From assembly GCA_023935145.1 (NCBI GenBank), contig CM043700.1:142720828-142784827 (forward strand): a DNA stretch of 64,000 bases, in the 5' to 3' direction. A program made the translations under genes and the position numbers. Source of the DNA: Bretschneidera sinensis (taxonomy: Eukaryota; Streptophyta; Magnoliopsida; Brassicales; Akaniaceae). Positions 54,830 to 64,000 of the stretch are shown here, in pieces (the stretch's first letter is position 1; every line of letters begins with the position of its first letter). Under the pieces are notes generated by a model. It was not told the DNA's origin. It saw nothing but the letters and a program-made list of their open reading frames with translations, and made no database searches.

Positions 54830-55480
54830 ATTGTTCTTTATTTGATAACAATATCCTTGGTTTAATAAAGCGCACAGAAGATAAGAGATTTACGTTGTTC
54901 AGCACAAGCTTACTCCATGGACACACATGAGAGAAATATTCCACAATGAAAACGAGAGATTACAACAGTGTTTGAAGTAACAAAAGCACTCAAACCCAAT
55001 CCTTAAGTACACCCAGCATTCATTGTTAAATATTTGAGAACAAGAGCCACACACTATAGCTCTTACCAATCTCTCACAAACTCCCACTTATTTTTCTCTC
55101 TACACCTCACCACAGCAATTACACTTAATTGCTCAGACACTTGCAAACATGTAGCTCCTCCAAGAGGAGGAGCATCTTACTCAACTCCACTAGAACTACA
55201 TATTTGCTCGCTCTTGCTCTGCCTTGTTTTTTCTCTCAAAATTCCATGCAATTTATAGGAAAAAAGAGAGATCCGGCCAAGACTTTGGCCACAGAACTGG
55301 CCATATACTTTGCTCTAAAAGTTGGCCTTTACGTGGGAGAGATAGTGGAGAGACAAATTTTGTCTCTACCACAAATTTTGACTTAGTGCTCCATTCACAT
55401 ATTTGCAGCCCAAATAAATAGGCAACAATAAGAAAGAAGTATTTTACATCCAGTTCATCCCTCATCTTTCCTTTTGCACT
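54830..55480 (-). repeat. Possible solo LTR (copia-like)
   Basis: Read on the minus strand the stretch has LTR character: a TATA-like CCTATAAATTGCATGG, a leader with CTCTCTCAAACAC-type words, and near its end GCTGAACAACGTAAATCTC followed by a TTTATTAAACC stretch, which resembles the 3' end of plant copia LTRs. No pol gene is next to it. I could not define TG/CA ends or a target duplication, so limits are approximate. Confidence 0.4.
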
Positions 55481-56237
55481 TCAAGTGCTAGCTTTAAATT
55501 TTTTATAAATTCTTATATATTTTCAATGTTTAATAAATTCTTTAATAAATGACGTATATTAATTAACCCCAAATTAAGTCTCAATTCCCTTACCCCCAAA
55601 TATCAAATTCCAGCTTCGCCCTGCTCCTTAGTGGCATCGTTTCTGAAACTTCTCCCCGCAAGCTATTATATGTGTCCCATCTCGCAACTTTTTGTCATTT
55701 CATGCTCACTCAACCGAGTAAGTCTACTACTAGGCATTACTGAGTGGTCATTCTAATATCATCAATCATCATCCACAAACTTCCCAGTTCTTCAACCTGC
55801 TATTTTTAGTGCCACGGAAATCCCATGAACTTCTCAATCGACCAACATTTTCCCCCAAAAAAATGCCTAATATCAATCTACTTCCTCCCGTAATTGCTAG
55901 GATTTAAACCTAAGACCTATTTTCACTCTTCCCTTTACCTTTAAGCTAATGCACAGGGGCCAATATCTATCAAATAAGCACATCTCTATTTCAACCATTT
56001 ATAGTCCTATGGTAGTTAACTTATTTTCTCTTAACCTAAGCATGTATAGTAAGTAGTAGTACTACCATTTATAGAGATTTCAACCACCTTACTTATGGAG
56101 AAAAGCAGGTTACCCCATGGAAATTCTTAATGAAAATATCGTCATTAGATATGCCCCAATCATGTGCACACAAATTGTCATTAATATCATTGTTAAATAA
56201 TTCGACAGATCTTGACAAAAAAAATCCAATCTCATAC
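55481..56237. other. Intergenic, 3' of the START-domain gene
   Basis: No intact exon. The remaining START-domain C-terminal exons expected downstream of 56238 on the minus strand are not recognisable. A weak trace (AHDWGIS near 56150) is not convincing. Confidence 0.4.
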
Positions 56238-57966
56238 CTTTGTCACGCAGTAAAAAGATCTTCTTGACTTCCATATTCGACGACATATGATGTATTCTCT
56301 GTTACTTCAGAGAAAAGCAGTAACTGCACCACGAAGCATGACAAGGGATAAGCATTTACACACAAAGCAATAGATCCACCAAAAGAATGAAGAAAAATCT
56401 CACCTTACGAATCCATTGTACTACCATGGTCCCCGTTTTAGGACATTCTTCAAAGGTTGCAGAATGTGCAAGCATGGTATCCCACTTGGGTCGAAACTAA
56501 TCATCCCAGAAAAAGTCCCTCACCAACTCTGGTGTGGTATCATTCTCAAAGACAGTTCTGCTACAATATTGAGGAGGACCAGTCTAACAGATCCACGAGA
56601 ATAAGAAAAACAAATTAACTTAACTAGCATATTGAAACAATAAAAATTCCACCGAAAGAGAAAAACTTGTTCAAAAGTTCCACTTTGTTTAACATCAATA
56701 TTACCATACAAGCCAATTCAATTGCCATTTTATTGGTGACTTGAAAAGAAATCAGAGGATATTACAAATCAATTATAAAAAAAATCCTACATTGGCATCT
56801 CTCCACCATGCTTGATACCTCATGTTTGGCATGGAACGATCCATCATATGTATCCAAGTGTGACCCTTATCTTTCATCTCTATTAGTTGAACTAGATGCT
56901 CTAAATCCTCTTCAGTCACAACATTAAACTGTTCTTCATTAAGCTGTGATATACTGGACAAACAAAACCAAGTATTGTGTAAGTTATCTAATTGTAAATC
57001 CTACTCGGTCACACACATGCCACGCACATTTGCGCACACAGAAACCCTCCAGCACATAATTTTGCTAGTTCGTAACACGGCCGGGATAATATGTTCCAAC
57101 AATTTCGAACATATTGCCTTAGCTTAAATGGCTAAGTTCTATCAGTTAACCCAAACACTGCAGGTGTTATTGCATTTATTATTATGAGACCACAAAAAGA
57201 TGCATGAAATCCCCACAATATCATATCATGGGGGGTAAAAATAATTCTAATGAGATAATTGTCCATTTCATTATTCATTACCAGTTGCCATGATGGCATA
57301 AGCAACTCATAAAAGTGATATTATATCAAAGGGTATGTAATTTAACAAATTGAATTCCATTTTGTTATCTTAAAAATTAGAGCTGAACAAGGAAAGTAAC
57401 AAACTTTTAATGCCCCTTTGGTTCACAAGTTTAAAAGGAGGATAAAACAAGATGATTTCATTCAAAATACCAAAAATAAACATAAAAATATCCATCTCAC
57501 TGATTTATAGAAACTATTCCATCATGTTCTGCTTTTAATCCTATCTTCCTCTTAATCCGATGCAGCAAACGAGCACTTAAATCTAATCAGAAAATTAGAT
57601 AAAAAAAAATAGTGGGCATAACAAAAGTAGCAGAAAAGGCCCAAGTACCTGCAATCATCATCTTCAGTAGGAGAAACAAAGCAAGGTTTATTGTTGTCTC
57701 GATTATCAAAAACCCACGCCTCGCAAGCTTCGGGTGTCATTTTGAAAGAGTTCAAGCAAGGAGCCGAGCCAAACCCTTTCAAGGGATACATATCCGACCG
57801 AGAAGGTGAAGATGGTATCCATAAATCAGAGGATTTGGAGACAGAACAGCTCACATTGTGGGTCCCAAAGTTTTCCCATCTGGGCTTCCATGCCCAACCT
57901 AAAATTACACCGACAAGAAAAGCTACCAGTACAAAATCCTCCTATAGCGACTTCAATCAAAGCCAT
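56238..57966 (-). pseudogene. START-domain lipid-transfer protein gene, apparently broken
   Basis: Exon 1 (57966-57649) starts MALIEVAIG. One base must be skipped to enter the conserved frame FVLVAFLVGVILGWAWKPRW, a membrane anchor typical of this plant family, and the rest to DDDC. Exon 2 (56953-56791) encodes EEDLEHLVQLIEMKDKG, WIHMMDRSMPNMRYQAWWRD. Exon 3 (56583-56404) encodes TGPPQYCSRTVFE, VRDFFWDDEFRPKWD and GTMVVQWIRK. These are the first half of a START (polyketide cyclase-like) domain, with clean splice sites. Exon 4 (ending 56238; SNREYIICRRIWKS, SFYCVTK) has TGA where the family has Cys and needs a frame shift at its acceptor. The final exons are missing. The damage could be real or, for exon 1, a sequencing error. 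Relatives are membrane-anchored lipid-binding proteins of unknown ligand. Confidence 0.75.
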
Positions 57967-59379
57967 GGAAACCCTTAGAAATTCACCACCAAAATATGCT
58001 AATAAGCTTCTTTCTTTATTTTTAAGGAATGTAAATAACAAAAAGAAGAAGAAAAAAATAAAGGGGAAGAGGCTTAATGGTTTGTTGAAAGGGGAGATAT
58101 GCTGAAGAAAAAAAGAAACAAAAACCAAAGGCGCAAAGAAATATCAGAGGAATATCGCGGCAAAGTAGAAGACAGAACATGAATGAGGGGATGATGGGGA
58201 CATGAGAGGTGGTAACTTTTAAATGGTTTCATGCGACGACGCCGTTCGTCTTTCTAAAATTTTCTACTTCTTTTTCATCGCCAAAGAGTGCTCTTTGCAG
58301 TTGGTGGAGGTAACGCAAGAGGCAAGAGGCAAGAGGCAGAATGAAAAAGAAATACACTCCATACTTTCTTAATATAGATTCAAGAAGTTAATCTTTTTTA
58401 TCTTCAGTCTACTTCCTTGGAAGCTTTAGCATCACATGTGTTATCTATTCTAAGTGATCGTTACATTATGGATATTAACAAATTGATTATTTGATTTTGA
58501 AAAATCGAAACAAATTTTTTAAGGAGAATTGATAACATAAATATAATCGTTTAATTTCTCTCCATGAATGAAAAAGAAAAAAAAAATGAAAGAAAAAAAA
58601 GTATTACATAATACAAAATTTAAAATATATCATTTAATTCTTAATATACACAATTTTTTTGGAATCTCATTTAATTCTTTAAATCATAAAAATTTCCTTA
58701 AATCAAGTGTTTTTTAATTTAAATTGGTTGATTATTGAACCAAAATTTTAATTGGTTGCATTATTTTTTTTCTTTTCTTACTCAACATAGATTGGCTGTT
58801 AATTATAAAATATTTTTATTTTTATTTTTCTTAACATTTTTTAATAATTTAAACATTATTAACATAATTAAAAAATAATATTTTTTTAAGTATAATATTT
58901 AAAAAATATTCACGATTAAACTACCCAAAGTTGATTTTTGTACATAACAAAACTCATAAATAAAATAATATGAATTAAAAGTTAAAGCCACTAGAAAAAG
59001 AGAACATTTAAAAATTAAAAAAACTCAATTAATAAAGTGCCACTTCATTATGACTGCGACGTAGGACAACTCGCTTCATACAAAGTGAAGAAATTTACAG
59101 TAGTTAAAAAGAAATTAATTCGAGGAATGGTGGAGGTTTAGAGCACTCTCACAGTGGGCCCAAAAGTAGGCCACGTGGCAGCCTATGAACTATCCCCATT
59201 GCGCACCCGTTGCTTATTTTAGGAGCACCCCAATCGAACCGTCATTACCTCTGCAATCTCAAGCAGTGAAGCTCAAACTCAAAAAGCCATTTCTAAATTT
59301 ATTTTCTTAATTTCAAGACCCATCTTCAGTCCTCACTCCTCAGATTTCTCTGCAATTAGTCAGCTACCCAAATCAGCAA
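57967..59379. other. Intergenic between divergent START and unknown genes
   Basis: Contains the presumed leader of the START gene (poly-A/G tract 58030-58060) and the promoter of the gene at 59380. The middle (58560-58920) is very AT-rich. No ORF is supported. Confidence 0.5.
59172..59177. promoter_or_regulatory. G-box CACGTG in promoter of the gene at 59380
   Basis: CCACGTGG, a perfect palindromic G-box bound by bZIP/bHLH factors, lies about 200 bp upstream of the start codon. It is preceded by TGGGCCC (59155-59161), a site II type word. Confidence 0.55.
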
Positions 59380-61932
59380 ATGCTCTGCTCAATCTCGACT
59401 GGCAAGTCCGGTTCTAACTGGCTCGACCGGCTCCGGTTCAACAAGGGATTCCCGACCGGCGACAACCTTGGCCTGGACTATTACCTCAGCAACCACCCCA
59501 ACCCTGACCTCTCTGATTCTCCGATTACCACTAATGCCTCCAATTCTCTAAACTCGAACTCCGAGTCGATTCAGTCTGACGACCAACGAGTCGCGAATCG
59601 GACGGAGATTTCGTGTGAAGACAAACAAGAAGAGAGAGAATGGTTCGGTGTAGTGAGCAATGTCCTTTCTGAGCTCTTCAACATGGGTGGACCCAGTCAA
59701 AGTTCGACATTTTCTGGGAAAAAGAGTTCCAGGAAACAAACAAACCCTAAGTTTTGCGTCACTCCTGCCCCTAACAACTTCCCCGTAGAAGACGAAGAGA
59801 AGAGTTCCGATCGCCTGCGAAAAGACGGAAATGCCCAGCACACAACGGTGTCGTTGAATTCAGATAATAATGAATCAGCAGCGGAAACCAAAGAAGAGAA
59901 GAATCATAATAGCGTTGAATACGAAGACGTGGAGGAGGAGAAGGGAGAGAGAGAGCTGTTGGGGTACTCAAGGAGCGAAGTGACAGTTATAGACACGAGC
60001 TTTGAGGTGTGGAAGTTCGACAAGTTGGTTTGTAGGAGGAAGAACGTGTGGAAAGTGAGGGATAAAAAGGGAAAGTCACGCGTTTTCGGCAAGAAGAAGA
60101 GGAAGGGGAATGTGTCCGATGACAACATTGTTGGGAACAAGAAAGCAAAGGTTTCAACTTCAGAGTTGTCTTCTATTAATGTTCATGTAAGAGACTGAGT
60201 TCAGTGAGTAAAACTCTGTCGCTTAAGTTTTAATCTTTGAAAACTTTCTTCAATTGTTTCAGTTACTGCCCTTTTGTCTTATAATGGGATACTTTAGTTC
60301 TTGGATTCGAAATTTAAAGGGCCGAGTTTTGATAACATTGATGATCTACCTTCTGTATGCTATATATTTCATGTGAAATTTGAAGGTGTCTAGTAGTGTT
60401 GTTGAACCAGTATTTCTTTCTTTAATAACTTTGCTAACCATCTTGCATTTACCTGTACTGTGACTACATTGTTTAGTTGTGGTTTTGTAGAGCACTGATC
60501 AACAAACTAATTATATTTTATGTGGAAATTTGGAAGTTTTAATTTTTGGAAGCTACTGTCTAATTATAACTAGCTAGTGTAATAGTGGAACTTTCAGTTG
60601 TATTCACCACTTTGTTGTGATTTGCTAAGTTAATAGAGGTGCAATTTTTTTGTAGATGTAGCATTTTGTTAAGGCTGTAATAGAAATTTTCCTTTCATTT
60701 AGTTGATGTTGCATAAAATAAATTGATAAACATATATGGTATAACTCTTGGCTAAATTTTATATTTGGATTACAGTGGTGACATCCTTCTGTTGAAAGTG
60801 TAGAAGACAACTTATGCTGATGTATCTGGCATAAGTTTTTAGAACAGTGTTGGAATATAATATTCCAACTGTTTTCTCAGCTTATTGGTCTCCTGTAGGG
60901 TTTCTGAATTTTCCAACTTTATGACCATAATATGTTGCTGTCTCTGTATCACCTAATCGGGAAGTATAATGCTAAAAGCAGATTGAAATAGTATCTTGTT
61001 CTCTCTGCTTGGCATGGACTTGCATTGTAAGAGGCATTCTATTTGCCTGTCTTAAAGAGTTGTTAAGAAGCTCATATTCTCATGAATCCTTTTATTTCAT
61101 CTTCAGTTAAACCATCCTTGAAATCAATATCTCTCAACTTTACTGTTTCTACCGTTGTGTAATCGTTGAATATCTCTGATTTTTTCTTTTGGAATTAGTT
61201 TTCTACTTGGACCATGCTTGAAAGAAATGTTTCTTTTTTTTTTGGAAGTGAAATATTTCTGTTGATTATCATGTGCTTATGCTTTTCCTCTATGAGGAAT
61301 TTATTTTGTATGGACTTTATCTATGTTTCCACAAGTTTTACTTGAATCAAAGCATAGCAAGTGAAAATTGGTCACTTGAGCACGTAAAATTTTTGTTTAT
61401 CAGTTACACTCATTTGTGCTGCTGAGATTTAATCCCTCTCTGCTTGTAAAGTTTAACAATTGTGATTTCTAAAATGGCAGTGGGGTGCTTTCTTTTTCAG
61501 GATGTGGCATTTTGTGATCTGTTATTGGTTATGAGAATGGAAGTGCTAATAAGTTTATGTTTGCATCTTCCTTTCCTTATGCAGGGACAAAACCCTCAGG
61601 ATAAAAGGGAAGAAGATTTTAAAGAGACACCTATCGATCTTAGTGAAGTTCCTAAAAGGAGGCAAGTGCACTTGCAAGCCAGATGCAATTCTAAATCTTT
61701 TTTCTCCGTTTTCTGCTTGAATTTATTTTAGAGATATCTTTTGCTCTTATTGGATGTTAATTCAGGTTTCTTTTCCAGATATCCCAGGAAATCAAGAAAG
61801 GGAGGCTCATCAGTTATACTTATAGAAGGCATTCATACGAGCAAGAAAAGTGAAGCCATTCCTGCGAGAAAGATAATTGGAGCCAACAATTGCGAGTCAT
61901 TCCAAGGACACCAAAGGCAATACAAAGCCTGA
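59380..61932 (+). CDS. Unrecognised plant protein, acidic/basic, probably nuclear
   Basis: Exon 1 (59380-60186, 269 codons) ends at the consensus donor CAT|GTAAGA. Exon 2 starts after TTATGCAG at 61585 in phase 0. Exon 3 starts after TTTTCCAG at 61779 and ends at 61932, giving 345 residues if exon 2 ends at 61661 with a GC donor (AG|GCAAGT). A GT donor four bases later (CAA|GTGCAC) would change the frame and stop near 61853. The N-terminus MLCSISTGKSGSNWLDRLR is followed by a Ser/Asn-rich stretch, EREWFGVVSNVLSELFNMG, acidic EDVEEEKGERELLG, VIDTSFEVWKFDKLV and a Lys/Arg-rich region (KKGKSRVFGKKKRKG) that looks like a nuclear localisation signal. No catalytic motif is visible. I do not recognise a named family. 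The compact conserved-looking blocks suggest a real plant gene. Confidence 0.7.
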
Positions 61933-63113
61933 TCTATCATGACTCCAAACTCCAAAGTAGTGATTCGAAAGCAGCAAGCTCTGTGGTACAACCTTTCTAT
62001 TTGACAGTTCTCCTGTGATGGCCCTAGCACTTTTAATTAGAATTCACTTATATTCACTATCAGTCTCCCCCCTGGAAGAAAGTAAATTGTTTCTGATCAA
62101 TCAAATTTGTGAATGTGTTTTATCTTTGTATCAGTTGCTACAATGTCTTGTAACATTATAATTTTTAATTCTGATTATTTGAGGTGATTATTGGAACCTT
62201 TTGAGTTAAAATATAGAATGTTATGATGAACAGTCATCTGGTCTAGGTGCCTGAGGTCTCACTCAAATTTTGTTTCGAGAACGTTGATCACTACCTAAGC
62301 TGAGAAGCTGTGGGACGAAATCAGCAACTAGTTGAGGCTGCTGAGGGCTCATCGATTTCCTATTAGAGATTAACATCCCATGTCCATCCCTCCCCGTCGT
62401 AAAGAAGTAAGCAGATTCATGAGAAGCATCATTGGCACAAGCTAGCACGATCGTATTTTATACAAATTGTCATGTTGCTATTAGGGGGAAAAAAGAGAGA
62501 AACTGAAAAAGAAGTCTACCTTACTTAGTACCGTCGGTTAAGATCCTGACTTGGTTTGTAGTATTGATTATAGATGTTAACCTGCCAAGAAAAGGTCTTT
62601 CCCTTCCTGAGATGAGCTGATTTAAGAATGGCTTTAGTAACACAAAGGAGCATTGTATAACATAGAATGAACGTGTTGTAAAACCTCCATTCTTCCTGCC
62701 AAGAAAAAGCATGTAGTAAAACCGAGAAAATTTTGGGTAAGATGGGTTTGATACATCATTTTTAAGTCCATCAAATCATAAGAAAACACGTTGGTTGTGT
62801 GGATGAGTTAATCCATACTTAATATTAAATTGATCGAGTTAATTTATAGCTAATATTGATCAATTGTCTATTAACTTGTTTTTTTGGCTGGACAAGCCCG
62901 TCCTCAGAAAGGGAGCATTTTGGTGATAGGTATTATATCCTCTCAAGGCCCAAGCCCATAAATAGCCATCGCCACAAAAGGGAGCATTTTATGGTGACTG
63001 GTAGAGAGCAGAACATGATTTCTGTTCCTACTGGCTGCTTGTATCCGTTTGAAACGCCCGCCAACCAAACACATTGGTAATCTGATCTCAAACTTCAACA
63101 TTTATCAGTCGCC
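61933..63113. other. Intergenic with one possible minus-strand exon
   Basis: Contains the 3' untranslated sequence of the previous gene and the promoter of the mTERF gene. The only coding-like stretch is described separately at 62263-62441. Confidence 0.45.
62263..62441 (-). CDS. Possible 3'-terminal exon of an unknown gene or relic
   Basis: After an acceptor-like GTGCTAG the minus strand reads CANDASHESAYFFTTGRDG, then ISNRKSMSPQQPQLVADF and VPQLLSLG before a stop at 62263, about 59 residues of sensible composition and codon use. An upstream stretch (62700-62585) reads WRFYNTFILCYTMLLCVTKA, hydrophobic, ending near a GT. I cannot name a family or connect the two with confidence. It may be a gene relic. 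Confidence 0.25.
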
Positions 63114-64000
63114 ATGTTCACGACCCCTTCTTGTTCTCCGTCTTCCTCTTCTGCTATTTCCTTTCTCTCACATACAATAAAACTCCAGCCCTCAGTTTAT
63201 TCATATGCAACTCTCCGTTCCCATGAATGCTTCTCTCTCGTGAACTTCTCTACCACATCAAGGATTGAGCTGAGACCATTATTACCCACTGTAAGTTTTC
63301 AATCCGTTGAACATCTTCTTATTCAGTGTAGCTGCCTGAGCTCGTCTACCGATCTTTACAGTGAGACGGGTTGGTAACTCTTTCTCTTTCTTTTTTTCTC
63401 TCAGAGGCCAATTCTCGAACACCACACATGCATATGCAGTCTTCAATATATTTTCAAATAACACGTTGTCATTCTCTTTTGTTTTGGTCTCAGGGTCTCT
63501 GTATTCATTCTTTCGAGAAATCGGACTCAATGAAGAAGAAACTAAATTGCTTCTGGCCAAGAACCCATCTCTAAGATCAACGTCTTTGGATAAGATACGT
63601 AGCAATGTTATGTCTTTACAGTCTCTTAAAATCAAGGGCGTTGCGCTTCATCGGTTGGTTACAAGATGCCCAAATGTATTAACAGCAGAGGAAGTTGATC
63701 CCTTGATGCGCTTTCTGCGCGATGATTTGGAAGGAAAACTTGAGCCAGCACAGCTCGAACGCCTTTTGACTGCAACAGAAACAAGATTGTTGGTTGGTTT
63801 TGACCAGAAGGTTAGGCTGCTTCTTCTTCATGGAGTACCCAAAGAAAAGATTGCTAATGTTCTCAACAATGTCAACCTTACTAAAGCACTATGTACCAAG
63901 TCACTTGAAGAAATTGAAAGAACCATTAGTTTCTTGAACCCTTATGGTGGCATTGGTATAATTGTAAGGCGTCCAGTGATCCTCAATTGTGATTTAGATA
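63114..64000 (+). CDS. mTERF-domain organellar transcription/RNA-binding protein, 5' part
   Basis: The gene runs off the right end. Exon 1 (63114-63369) encodes a Ser/Thr/Leu-rich N-terminus with few acidic residues, as in a plastid or mitochondrial transit peptide. It ends ACG G|GTTGGT, a weak donor. Exon 2 starts at 63494 and stays open to 64000: SLYSFFREIGLNEEETKLLL, KNPSLRSTSLDKIRSNV, LVTRCPNVLTAEEVDPL, LLVGFDQKVRLLLLHGVP, ISFLNPYGGIGIIVRRPVIL. These are repeated two- or three-helix mTERF motifs of about 30-35 residues with a leucine zipper-like pattern. Plant mTERFs act in plastid or mitochondrial transcription, splicing or ribosome assembly; the sequence feels closest to the mTERF9 type, which I cannot confirm. 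A stronger donor at 63291 (ACT|GTAAGT) would not join exon 2 in frame. Confidence 0.85.

Noticed and set aside
63114..63377. Single-exon small protein ending at TAA near 63377
   Set aside because: The following sequence from 63494 is clearly mTERF coding and joins in frame, so this is the first exon of a longer gene.

Overview
The window looks like nuclear DNA of a flowering plant, most likely a rosid eudicot. Genes have GT-AG introns and AT-rich intergenic DNA, LTR retrotransposons are nested, and the proteins are plant-specific (COMT, DMR6-type oxygenase, TTG1, a NAC-alpha subunit, an mTERF protein). A Citrus-like species is a guess from overall resemblance and is not proven. I see no CRISPR array, operon, tRNA or rRNA gene.

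Layout. 1-9.8 kb is a retrotransposon graveyard. A Ty1/copia pol gene is split by a Ty3-type LTR element (530-4142) with both LTRs, a primer-binding site and a 5-bp target duplication. It is followed by a promoter-like stretch packed with a 12-bp palindrome, a decayed plant-transposon ORF and a second decayed copia. 10.2-11.2 kb is a decayed hAT-like element. 11.8-13.4 kb is an F-box/LRR pseudogene. 14.1-16.2 kb (minus) encodes a nascent-polypeptide-associated complex alpha subunit, and 19.3-20.2 kb (minus) a short RIN13-like protein.

23-35.5 kb is a tandem duplication of a caffeic acid O-methyltransferase (COMT) locus. The first copy (25678-28918) is an intact 365-residue gene. The second (32581-34635) is dead: lost start codon, LINE insertion in exon 1, stop codons, a lost splice acceptor and a 2-bp deletion. 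The copies also differ by a MITE-like insertion.

36-54 kb holds DMR6-like oxygenase (minus, with a 3.3-kb intron), TTG1 (plus, single exon) and ribosomal protein P1 (plus). From memory these are three consecutive genes in Arabidopsis, so this appears to be a conserved collinear block that has been expanded by intergenic DNA. 56.2-58 kb (minus) carries a START-domain lipid-transfer gene that appears broken. 59.4-61.9 kb (plus) is an unrecognised plant gene that may use a GC-AG intron. From 63.1 kb a plant organellar mTERF gene begins and runs off the window.

The genes do not form one pathway. COMT is a lignin/phenylpropanoid enzyme, TTG1 is the WD40 partner of MYB-bHLH complexes controlling anthocyanin and epidermal fate, DMR6 hydroxylates salicylate and restrains immunity, and NAC-alpha and P1 belong to translation. 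I did not find a convincing new biological system. The most informative items are the duplicated COMT locus as a natural record of gene death, the internally deleted Ty3 element, the palindrome cluster, and the broken START gene.
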